DNA of 55,553 nt, from assembly GCA_013203805.1 (NCBI GenBank), contig JABMPH010000427.1, positions 1 through 55,553 on the forward strand, given 5' to 3'. This stretch comes from Bacteroidota bacterium (lineage in GTDB: Bacteria; Bacteroidota; Bacteroidia; Bacteroidales; F082). This document shows, in pieces, positions 20,701-27,896 of this stretch. The notes beneath the pieces were generated by a model. It was given only the letters and a program-made list of their open reading frames with translations, ran no database searches and was not told the DNA's origin. Every line of letters starts with the position of its first letter. Position 1 is the stretch's first letter. The position numbers were made by a program, and so were the translations under genes.

Positions 20701-22204
20701 CAAGGAATCCTTTATTCGACAAATCGATTAACAATGCCGAAACCTGATCGACCGGTTTTGACATAAATGATGCTAGTGCTTGTAATTTAACCTCGGTTTC
20801 ACCGTAGCTAGTAAGGTAATTATCAATTACATAAAACGGATTCATGTCGTCAATTCCCTGAACCCGATAAAAATCCTGTTGAGAAAAATAATTACTGGAG
20901 ACAAATTGCGCAAGATTACGATTCCTCACATTTCTAATTCGCTTGAATATCAGTTCAGGCTCATTCATTTTCCAGAATAAGGCTTCCACATAGATATCCA
21001 ACTCATGATATGAATCGAAAAATGGAGTAGCAGCTGAGCCATTAAAATCAGTATACAAAACAAATTGACGGCTTTCGTTTGTGTACTTAACTCTTAAAGA
21101 TGGGTGATATAATGAGTCGGTATCAAAATAAAAAACAAATTCAGCGTCAGATGAAATAAACCCATCCGCTTCCAAACGGAACTTTTCGGCTCGTACCATT
21201 GCATAAAGACTATCACTTTTTGTAAGCTTTACCATAGCTTTACTCTTATTACCTCCGGTACCATACAGTTCAAGCCCCTCGAGCTCTGCGCCACCAAAAA
21301 AACTAATTTCAGGGTATATATTATATAATTCAAATTCATCGAAATAGGCTTCAAATCGAGGAAATGAAGAACTACTATTTGGCGGACTCGATGAAATTCT
21401 TTCGACAAGTTTACCCAGTACAGGGGTACCAAAAAACCTATCATAATGTAGTGTTACTGAATCAATTGTATACGAGGGTTGCTCCACATCAATTGTATAT
21501 CCATCTAATATCTCGACATAAAGTTCTTTGCCTGTAGCCTCCCCAAACCTTGACCATTTTAATACACCTGTTTCCCCATCCCATCTTTGAAGATCATAAT
21601 TGAAAATCCCTCTAGTATCTTCTATTATGGTACTGTCTTTTTTAGTAGCGCCAATCAAATCACCTTTGTTAAAAATCACAAGGAAATTAGTATCAAGAAA
21701 AAAGTTGTATCGAGAATTACGATGATACCATGAAAGTGAATTTTTCTTATGAAATCTTTCATTTTCAAATAAATCAACTGAGAAATCAAAAAACTTTTGG
21801 AGCCCTGTGGCTTTTTTATCATCTAAAAGTTTTGTGGCATAAGCGTGCCACGATATTATACTTCTTGGTAATTGTTGCGATTCGGCAATAAGTGTTATTG
21901 CATAGATATAATCGTATAGATATGGATAAGTACGTACTTTTTTTGTGCGCATTTGTTCAATAAAATTCCTGATTTCAGTTTTTTCTTCCTTACTAAACCT
22001 ACCTATACTCCATCTTTGGTAAAAACGATCAAGCAATATTTCTGACTTTTTTTGATTTGTTCTGGAAGGTGTATTTAACAGTATTGCTGATACTTGTTGG
22101 AAAAATACTTCAGAATTAGTTGAAAGAGTATCAATTTGCTGTGCATAGGTTTTGGTAAGATTTAAAATAATAGCGATGAAAAGAAATATAACGAATCTAT
22201 GCAT
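17720..22204 (-). CDS. Very large secreted protein of unknown function, 1494 residues
   Basis: A long gene with an N-terminal signal peptide (MHRFVIFLFIAIILNLTKTYAQQ), so the product is exported, probably to the periplasm or cell surface. No known domain is recognised. After a helical N-terminal region of about 130 residues, nearly all of the protein reads as short beta strands with many Asp/Ser/Tyr turns (e.g. SLRVKYTNESRQFVLYTD, NASINLNTLELNVNGVPEV, FEGNLTSAGIFPMINEPLV). Phrases such as 'GKVHMGLLDFYSRNST' and 'GKGKIGIGYLGG'-like segments suggest repeated beta-sheet layers rather than catalytic motifs. It lacks a type IX sorting domain and ends in a charged tail. It follows prmA on the same strand by 76 bases. 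Confidence 0.8.
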   Translation of the reverse strand: MHRFVIFLFIAIILNLTKTYAQQIDTLSTNSEVFFQQVSAILLNTPSRTNQKKSEILLDRFYQRWSIGRFSKEEKTEIRNFIEQMRTKKVRTYPYLYDYIYAITLIAESQQLPRSIISWHAYATKLLDDKKATGLQKFFDFSVDLFENERFHKKNSLSWYHRNSRYNFFLDTNFLVIFNKGDLIGATKKDSTIIEDTRGIFNYDLQRWDGETGVLKWSRFGEATGKELYVEILDGYTIDVEQPSYTIDSVTLHYDRFFGTPVLGKLVERISSSPPNSSSSFPRFEAYFDEFELYNIYPEISFFGGAELEGLELYGTGGNKSKAMVKLTKSDSLYAMVRAEKFRLEADGFISSDAEFVFYFDTDSLYHPSLRVKYTNESRQFVLYTDFNGSAATPFFDSYHELDIYVEALFWKMNEPELIFKRIRNVRNRNLAQFVSSNYFSQQDFYRVQGIDDMNPFYVIDNYLTSYGETEVKLQALASFMSKPVDQVSALLIDLSNKGFLVYNSRTGRAVVKDRFKYFLEAKGGIIDYDVIKLTSSVDGKPNASINLNTLELNVNGVPEVSISDSQEVYIYPYDKTISFKKNRNFTFDGKVHMGLLDFYSRNSTFIYDSFMLKMNYVDSLAFQVYYTDSIRKIDSLVKVKNVIEDMVGSIYIDMPHNKSGLKKFEQYPIFVSNDVSYVYFNEKLIQDSTLIPENFYYSVDPFVFDSISSFSTEGLAFEGNLTSAGIFPMINEPLVVMPDYSLGFSHSTGSSGYEMYGGLGSFNSTISLSNNGFKGDGNLDYLTSHSSSTDFTFYPDSLIGISNDFRVEKSPDKYDFPSAQGDTVSIQWAIDTNIMTVNSSSPFIVYENSWLEGTLSLNPDFMQGDGSFIFDQSEIVSNTITFKYSELTADTADFFLKNSENDSLILDVRDYFAKIDFEQQLGWFTNIHDNSFIEFPFNRYISTLDEVEWIMNEDKLLLSSNLKDDYVGLDTLNMLELIDYNLSGPEFISIVDKKDSLRFFAGNATYNLNDYTIDVEKVKFVKVADAAIFPSNETVKILRGAKLQTLNNALLIVDTVEAYHSIYDAEVNIFNKNHYTAVGWIDYSDRNNMKQPIYLSSISPNTEGVTTGFGQIPEEEIFFLSPEYFFRGEVSMLATRKKLRFNGGYKLNEKCVANVDNWVAFNQILDNKHIYFDVTTNSHTADGRPAYFGLAYSDQYRRYYPMILEPVKNASDILLVNATGQMIFDTVNGAFSVGTSQRFSSNNFQNNFVTLDNTRCVLKGDGNFNLGLDINMMTVKSSGTFEHLIINDSTYINTALLLDFYFDEKALDMISDSLRLTNNDGGSLAEGLFPMFLRKNLTYDVAERHITDIALYGQMKKMPEQLSHKIIFNDLRLYWDIYTRSFISKGKIGIGYLGGNVVNKYIDGWVQIEKGNTGSSISIYLQPTASTWYYLNYKNGIMQVLSSDNAFNERIELIKPEKRILNPESDTDYYEFVTSTRRKSIDFVRKMENIERK

Positions 22205-22280
22205 ATGATAATTCTATGACTCTTGTTTATTATTATTTTGTACTAATTATTGAGGACAAGTAAGCAGTTAATACAAATAG

Positions 22281-23120
22281 CTATCTGTTCTTAATAAACC
22301 TAGTTGCGACCCAGTTGTTTTTTTCAAGATTATTAATATACTTTAAACCAACCTTATATGCTTCAGAAATAATATCAGCTAAATCATCGGCGTAGAAACC
22401 ACTGAAATATATATACCCATTTTTCAATAACGCATCAGAGTAATATTTCATATCCCTTAACAGGATATTTTTGTTAATATTTGCCAGAATTATTTCATAT
22501 TCATCAGAATCAGACAACAATTCAGCACCTCCTTCAAATACTTTGATGTTAGTGATCTCATTAACTTCTGCATTTTCAGTTGTATTTTCGTACGACCATT
22601 TATCGATATCAATGGCGTTTATGGACTTAGCACCTTTCATAGATGCCAGAATTGCAAGTACTCCTGAGCCACAGCCCATATCAAGAACCTTTTTATCCTC
22701 AAAATCATTATCAAGAATCAGTTCAAGCATCATTGCAGTAGTTTCGTGGTGTGCAGTTCCAAACGCCATCTTTGGTTTAATTAATATTTCATAATCAATA
22801 TTTGGATCTGTTGGATGAAATGGAGCTCTAACATAACAACAATCAGCAATTATTACCGACGGGTAATTACTTTCCCAAACCTCATTCCAGTTCTTATCCG
22901 GCATTAACTCTACTACCAGCTTATCAGATTCTTCTACCTTCTGAATATATTCAATTTTTTCAAGCTCGTCCTTATTAAAATCTCCCTCAGGAATGTACGC
23001 GATTAGCAGCTCCGATTGCTCCTCAAAGCTATCGAAACCAATTACTGAGAGAAGTGCAATAAGGATTTCAGTTCCTTCTTCTGTGTCAGGAATAGGTACA
23101 GTGATTTGGTAGTAATTCAT
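22281..23120 (-). CDS. prmA: Ribosomal protein L11 methyltransferase
   Basis: A 279-residue class I SAM methyltransferase that trimethylates ribosomal protein L11. The N-terminal substrate-binding domain (MNYYQITVPIPDTEEGTEILIALLS) is short, followed by KPKMAFGTAHHETTAMMLELI, a PrmA hallmark, then the SAM-binding loop KVLDMGCGSGVLAILAS, the acidic INAIDIDKWS and the post-I motif EIILANINKNIL (NPPY-like NIN). All expected elements are present. It lies downstream of tpiA across a repeat-bearing gap of about 100 bases. Confidence 0.93.
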   Translation of the reverse strand: MNYYQITVPIPDTEEGTEILIALLSVIGFDSFEEQSELLIAYIPEGDFNKDELEKIEYIQKVEESDKLVVELMPDKNWNEVWESNYPSVIIADCCYVRAPFHPTDPNIDYEILIKPKMAFGTAHHETTAMMLELILDNDFEDKKVLDMGCGSGVLAILASMKGAKSINAIDIDKWSYENTTENAEVNEITNIKVFEGGAELLSDSDEYEIILANINKNILLRDMKYYSDALLKNGYIYFSGFYADDLADIISEAYKVGLKYINNLEKNNWVATRFIKNR

Positions 23121-23156
23121 GTTGTAAGGTTAACGTGGTTGTAATTGTAATCCGTC

Positions 23157-23220
23157 TGTCATTGTTATCAGGTTGTCAATTTTACTCAACAACCCAATAA
23201 CCATAACAATATGACAACAC
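23157..23220. repeat. Intergenic dispersed repeat, copy B
   Basis: This sequence lies between tpiA and prmA. ATTGTTAT at 23161-23168 pairs with ATAACAAT near 23203-23210, enclosing a second dyad AGGTTG/CAAC..CC. It shares the ordered words TCAGGTT, AACAACCCAA and ATGACAAC with the sequence at 7620-7669. No T-run follows, so it is not an obvious terminator. Confidence 0.5.
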
Positions 23221-23221
23221 T

Positions 23222-23977
23222 TTAAAAGCTTTCAATAATTTTTATAAAGTCATCAGCATTCAACGATGCTCCACCAATGAGGCCACCATCAACATCTTTA
23301 TTGGCAAAAAGTGTGGATGCATTACTAGCATTACAACTTCCTCCATATAATATGGTTGTATCTTCCGCAATATCTACACCATATTTCTTGGTTATCAAAC
23401 CGCGGATAAAGCTATGCATTTCCTGTGCCTGTTCGGGGGTGGCTACTACTCCAGTACCGATGGCCCAAACTGGTTCATATGCAACAACTACATTTAGAAA
23501 CTCATCTTTATTAAGGTGAAACAAGCCTTTTTCCAATTGACTTTCCACAATATTAAAATGATTCCCGGCTTCTCTTTCTTCAAGAAGTTCACCAATACAG
23601 AAAATAGGTTTCATGTTATAATCCAGAAGGCGATCGACCTTTTCGGCAAGCTGAGCATCAGTTTCATTAAAATATTTTCTGCGTTCACTATGACCAACAA
23701 TACTATAACTTATTCCCATTGCTTCCAACATCGACGCTGAAACTTCACCAGTATAGGCTCCATTATCATAACCGCTAACATTTTGGGCCGCAATACTTAG
23801 TATGGATTCTTCGCCATAATCAGATGCCATTTCCAGATAAATTGAAGGAGGACATACAATAACTTCACATTGAAGATCTTTTTCGTCTAATTCGTCAGCT
23901 ATTACACTTATTAATTCTTCGGCTTCCTGAAAAGTATTATTCATTTTCCAATTACCGGCAACAATATTCTTTCTCAT
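23222..23977 (-). CDS. tpiA: Triosephosphate isomerase
   Basis: A 251-residue TIM-barrel enzyme that interconverts dihydroxyacetone phosphate and glyceraldehyde 3-phosphate. It starts MRKNIVAGNWKMNNT (substrate Asn/Lys), carries the electrophilic His in SIVGHSERRKYF, the catalytic Glu and flexible loop in VVAYEPVWAIGTGVVATPEQ, and the phosphate-binding ILYGGSCNASNA and GLIGGASL. All catalytic residues are intact and length is standard. Confidence 0.98.
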   Translation of the reverse strand: MRKNIVAGNWKMNNTFQEAEELISVIADELDEKDLQCEVIVCPPSIYLEMASDYGEESILSIAAQNVSGYDNGAYTGEVSASMLEAMGISYSIVGHSERRKYFNETDAQLAEKVDRLLDYNMKPIFCIGELLEEREAGNHFNIVESQLEKGLFHLNKDEFLNVVVAYEPVWAIGTGVVATPEQAQEMHSFIRGLITKKYGVDIAEDTTILYGGSCNASNASTLFANKDVDGGLIGGASLNADDFIKIIESF

Positions 23978-24003
23978 GATTTATTTTGTGAATGATGATT
24001 AGT

Positions 24004-24045
24004 GAATGATGGCTCTTTTTTTTCTATTCACCATTCACTAGTAAC
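24004..24045. repeat. Short inverted/direct repeat between slyD and tpiA
   Basis: GTGAATGATG occurs twice in tandem near 23988-24013, and TAGTGAATG pairs with CATTCACTA across a T-rich loop, ending near 24041. The T-run in the loop argues against a simple terminator. A related word, ATTCACTATTAA, occurs near 30079, so this resembles a small intergenic repeat family. Confidence 0.4.
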
Positions 24046-24054
24046 AAATAACTC

Positions 24055-24561
24055 TTAATGATGATGACCCCCATCACCGTGAACATGTCCGTGTGAATTT
24101 TCTTCATTAGAAGCATCACGAACATCAATAACTCTTCCAGAGAAATGTAAATCTTTACCAGCTAAAGGATGATTGAAATCCATCACAACTTTATCGGATT
24201 TAATTTCAAGTACTCTACCGTCGATAGGGTTACCTTCCTGATCCTGCATAGTAATCATATTTCCAATTTTAAGAAGCTCTTCATCTACTTTACCATCCTT
24301 TTCGAAGATGCTTTTTTCTAATTCAATAATCGCTTCTTCATTGAACTCACCATAGCCTTCCTTATGTCCTAAACCAAATTCGAATTGTGTATCTGGATCT
24401 AAACCGTCCAGATTCGTCTCAAATACAGGAAGTAAAGTTCCGTTTCCAAATAAATGAACAAAAGGTCTATCTTCATTGACTTGTTGAATAATTTCGCCAT
24501 TATTATCATCAAACCTTAACGTGTATGTTAAAGTAACCACTTTGTTTTTTCCAACTTTCAT
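24055..24561 (-). CDS. slyD: FKBP-type peptidyl-prolyl isomerase, SlyD-like
   Basis: A 168-residue SlyD family folding helper with isomerase and chaperone activity. The split FKBP domain is visible as KVVTLTYTLRFDDNNGEII ... FVHLFGNGTLLPVFETNLDGL, then an insert-in-flap domain around residues 70-130 and VMDFNHPLAGKDLHFSGRVIDVRDAS, the typical SlyD closing motif. The C-terminus is His-rich (HGHVHGDGGHHH), as in metal-binding SlyD proteins, and could bind nickel or zinc. No signal peptide is present, so it is cytoplasmic. It heads the minus-strand block that continues with tpiA. Confidence 0.92.
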   Translation of the reverse strand: MKVGKNKVVTLTYTLRFDDNNGEIIQQVNEDRPFVHLFGNGTLLPVFETNLDGLDPDTQFEFGLGHKEGYGEFNEEAIIELEKSIFEKDGKVDEELLKIGNMITMQDQEGNPIDGRVLEIKSDKVVMDFNHPLAGKDLHFSGRVIDVRDASNEENSHGHVHGDGGHHH

Positions 24562-24724
24562 ATGTAATAATTATTAACTGTTATAAGATAATATTAAACT
24601 AACGATTAATTAAAATAACTATCGTTACAAAATAAGAGACAAAAATATAAAAAATGAATGGTTTTGTGTATTATTGCACTAATTATAATTTATCAATCAA
24701 TCAGTTAAAAAAGTAAATAAAAAC

Positions 24725-25747
24725 ATGCTGATAAGAAATATTTCCCTTTATTGCCTGTTTCTTATTATGTTATTTGGGTGCAAAACATCAAATATTAGCA
24801 ATCAATCCAACTTAATATCAGATAATAAATATGATAGTGAGTTCCCCTCATTAAGCGTTTCGAAAGAGTTAAGTTATATTTCAAAGACGGTTAAAAAACT
24901 TGATATATTGGCATTTTACGCTACATACTATTTCCCACCCAATAGCAATATAAGTAAAAATGATATTAATGATTCATTGTTAAAACTATATTCTGATAAC
25001 TTAACAATAGACCATGAATCTGTTTCGGGAACAGCTTCCATAATTTATAACAAAAACAATTTGATTGGCTTGTTAACATGTGCACATGTTGTCGATTTTC
25101 CGGATAGCGTATATTCGTTTTATTATCCTGAAGATAGTAAGATTCAAACATTATCAATAAAAATAAAGCAACAAAATCATGTTAGTGGTTTCACAACGGG
25201 CGAACCAATAGAAATTACTGCCATTGATAAAGTCAAGGATATAGCTATTCTTTCGAAGAGGCTAGTTAACAATGATGATATCATAGCAACATTAAACTAT
25301 CCTAGAGGCGAAGTTAATAAATTGCAGTGGGGAAGCATTGTATATATCATGGGCTTTCCATTGGGTAATTTAATGGTTACACGGGCAATTGTTAGTTTAA
25401 CTGATAAAATAAAGACAGGAGTATTTGTTACTGATGCTTTATATAATCATGGGATTAGCGGAAGCCCGGTATTTGCAATACGCGACGGAGTACCAAATTT
25501 TGAACTAATTGGAATGGCCTCATCTTCTGCAGCGCAAGCATCTAATTTACTTGTGCCCAATGAAGATTATAAACAAGACAGTAAAATTTTATCCATTTAT
25601 AACGGAGAGATTTTTGTTGACAATACTAAGTTAATAAGTTACGGAGTAACATATTCCGTAACCATTGATGAAATAATTACTTTTATTAATTCTAACAAGG
25701 AAACCCTTACACGAGAAGGTTTTAACATGAATAACTTTTTTATGTAA
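24725..25747 (+). CDS. Trypsin-like serine protease lipoprotein
   Basis: A 340-residue exported protein with a lipoprotein signal (MLIRNISLYCLFLIMLFGC, Cys19). The mature part has the chymotrypsin-fold triad in order: His in LLTCAHVVDFP near residue 119, Asp in VKDIAILSKR, and Ser in NHGISGSPVFAI near residue 243. The Ser motif is GISGSP rather than GNSGGP, a variation found in bacterial trypsin-like and HtrA-like proteins. No PDZ domain is visible. It may act in envelope quality control, but substrate and partners are unknown. The next gene, a sugar transferase, starts 29 bases later and could be cotranscribed. Confidence 0.8.
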   Translation: MLIRNISLYCLFLIMLFGCKTSNISNQSNLISDNKYDSEFPSLSVSKELSYISKTVKKLDILAFYATYYFPPNSNISKNDINDSLLKLYSDNLTIDHESVSGTASIIYNKNNLIGLLTCAHVVDFPDSVYSFYYPEDSKIQTLSIKIKQQNHVSGFTTGEPIEITAIDKVKDIAILSKRLVNNDDIIATLNYPRGEVNKLQWGSIVYIMGFPLGNLMVTRAIVSLTDKIKTGVFVTDALYNHGISGSPVFAIRDGVPNFELIGMASSSAAQASNLLVPNEDYKQDSKILSIYNGEIFVDNTKLISYGVTYSVTIDEIITFINSNKETLTREGFNMNNFFM

Positions 25748-25776
25748 TACTAATGTATCATTTTTAATGATAACAT

Positions 25777-26583
25777 ATGGGACATAATATGAAAATAAAA
25801 AAAGATCACCAGTTTAATAATTACCGTATTGGTAGGGGGAAGAGGATATTTGATATTGTTTTTTCAGCACTCGCATTACTAGTTTTTTCACCTATAATAC
25901 TATTAGTAGTTATAGGGGTAAAACTTACTTCAAAAGGTACTATTTTTTATAAATCATTACGTGTTGGTACTGGTTATGATATTTTTACTTTTTATAAGTT
26001 TCGTACAATGTACAAAGGTGCTGATGCGGAACGATCCAAATTATCAGAACTAAATGAATATCTGATATCTCACAAAATAAAAAATCATACATTTACTAAT
26101 ATCGAGAATTGTCCTGATTGCAAAGAAGGACAACCTTGTTCTCCAATATTATTTATTGACGGAATAGAGATTTGTGAGAATATGTATTTAAGAAAGAAGA
26201 GGTTAAGGCTTTTGGAATCAACCTTCTTTAAGGTTAAAGATGATCCCAGAATAACTCCTTTTGGCCGAATATTGCGTAGTACACACCTTGATGAATTTCC
26301 TCAGTTTATTAATGTATTAAAGGGAGATATGTCAATAGTTGGCAATCGACCCATTCCTCTTTATGAAGCCGAAAAATTAACAACCGACGAATGGTCGTAT
26401 AGATTTTTAGCACCTGCCGGAATTACAGGTCTTTGGCAAGTCGACAATAGCAAAGCACTAAAAGCTGAAAATCGAATTCGTCTTGATAATAAATATGCGA
26501 TGATATCTAGTCCTATTCAAGATTTGATTATTATTCTTAAAACTATTCCTTCCTTATTTAAATTCAAAAGTTCTAACTCCTAG
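25777..26583 (+). CDS. Undecaprenyl-phosphate sugar phosphotransferase (bacterial sugar transferase)
   Basis: A 268-residue monotopic membrane enzyme of the WbaP/PglC type that attaches a sugar 1-phosphate to undecaprenyl phosphate and so starts a surface glycan. After the re-entrant hydrophobic helix (RIFDIVFSALALLVFSPIIL) come FYKSLRVGTGYDIFTFYKFRTMY, DDPRITPFGRILRSTHLDEFPQ and LKGDMSIVGNRPIP with the catalytic Asp-Glu pair. Residues about 110-140 form an insert with clustered cysteines (CPDCKEGQPC, then EICEN), a feature I associate with Bacteroidota members. The start may be ATG 25777 or ATG 25789 (MKIKKD). No other glycan genes are nearby, which is unusual. Confidence 0.88.
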   Translation: MGHNMKIKKDHQFNNYRIGRGKRIFDIVFSALALLVFSPIILLVVIGVKLTSKGTIFYKSLRVGTGYDIFTFYKFRTMYKGADAERSKLSELNEYLISHKIKNHTFTNIENCPDCKEGQPCSPILFIDGIEICENMYLRKKRLRLLESTFFKVKDDPRITPFGRILRSTHLDEFPQFINVLKGDMSIVGNRPIPLYEAEKLTTDEWSYRFLAPAGITGLWQVDNSKALKAENRIRLDNKYAMISSPIQDLIIILKTIPSLFKFKSSNS

Positions 26584-26631
26584 AAACCTTAGCTAATTTG
26601 TAATTGGAAAATCAGCAATGCTTATTATAAA

Positions 26632-27873
26632 TCAACTCATCTTTTCACTCATAATTGCATCTTTACGCTGCAGTAGTGTTGGATGTGAGTAATTAAAGAA
26701 AACATATAGCCAATGTGGTGTTAAATTACTGAGGTTTGCAACCGATAGCTTAATTAAACCTGAAATTAAATATCCACCCATACCATAATTTGTAGCAAAT
26801 TGGTCGGCTTGATATTCATGTCTTCTGGAAATAATATTTGAAAATATTCCAGTTATCATTGATATTGGTGAAAATAACAAACCAAATGCAACCAGTCCCA
26901 TATAAAAGCTTGGGTTAGAAGCACCAAGGGCTAGTGAAAGCTCAGGTTGGCTAATGGCCAATGATAATAGCCATATCATTAAAGCACTTTGGATAAGTGA
27001 TATGAATAAACCAATAATAACATGATGTAGTTTATTATGACCTACTTCGTGTGCAAGAACTGCAACAATTTCATCTTCACTCAAATCAGAAATGAGTGTA
27101 TCATAAAGTACAATTCGTTTTTTTTGTCCCAGGCCACTGAAATATGCATTTGCTTTTGTGCTCCTCTTTGATCCATCTATAACAAAAATATTATCAATCT
27201 TGAAACCAGCTTTTTCAGAAAAACTATTTAACGCAGCTCTTAAGGTTCCTTCTTCCAACGGTGTTTGCTTATTAAACAATGGCACAATTACCCGTGAATA
27301 GTACATTGTCATGAATATCATGAAAATGCTTAAACCTCCCATTACTATAAGCCAAAACCAATTTCCGGTTTCAATCCATGCCCACATTATAAAGAGTAGT
27401 ATTCCACCACCAAGTATGGCTCCCAATAACCACGATTTCAATTTATCGACAATGAAAGTAATGGGTGTTGTTTTGTTAAAACCAAACTTTTCTTCAATTA
27501 CAAACGTTCCATAAATTTGAAATGGGAGCGATATCAAATCCATCCCAACTCCTAATATTCCAAAAAACAAAAGCGCCCTAATATATTCATTTTGAGTAAT
27601 GTTAGATACACCCGCATCCAAAATAGCAAATCCATTGGTAAATAGAATGACCAATATCAGTATAAATGAAAATGTGCTGGTAATCATCGAAAAGCCAACA
27701 TTTACCTTTTCGTATTTTTGTGATGTACGATATTTTTCTTCGTCATATATACCCTTCAATTTCGGCGGAATTGTTTCCTGCATATTCCTGTAATTGAGGT
27801 AATCGAGGGTTTTTTCTAGCAAATAATCAAAAATTATTATGCCTATTATTATCCAGAAAAGTATTTGAATCAT
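26632..27873 (-). CDS. M48 family zinc metalloprotease (Ste24/CAAX-protease type)
   Basis: A 413-residue integral membrane protease. About six hydrophobic helices surround the catalytic zinc site VAVLAHEVGHNKLHH (HExxH) near residue 275, and the third zinc ligand is the Glu of SRRHEYQADQFA near residue 350. The N-terminal segment NYRNMQETIPPKLKGIYDEEKY is typical of Ste24-like proteins. In bacteria these probably degrade or process membrane proteins. The gene follows the broken von Willebrand-like gene on the same strand by 23 bases. Confidence 0.92.
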   Translation of the reverse strand: MIQILFWIIIGIIIFDYLLEKTLDYLNYRNMQETIPPKLKGIYDEEKYRTSQKYEKVNVGFSMITSTFSFILILVILFTNGFAILDAGVSNITQNEYIRALLFFGILGVGMDLISLPFQIYGTFVIEEKFGFNKTTPITFIVDKLKSWLLGAILGGGILLFIMWAWIETGNWFWLIVMGGLSIFMIFMTMYYSRVIVPLFNKQTPLEEGTLRAALNSFSEKAGFKIDNIFVIDGSKRSTKANAYFSGLGQKKRIVLYDTLISDLSEDEIVAVLAHEVGHNKLHHVIIGLFISLIQSALMIWLLSLAISQPELSLALGASNPSFYMGLVAFGLLFSPISMITGIFSNIISRRHEYQADQFATNYGMGGYLISGLIKLSVANLSNLTPHWLYVFFNYSHPTLLQRKDAIMSEKMS

Positions 27874-27896
27874 GTTTGAAAATTAAATTTAACTCA

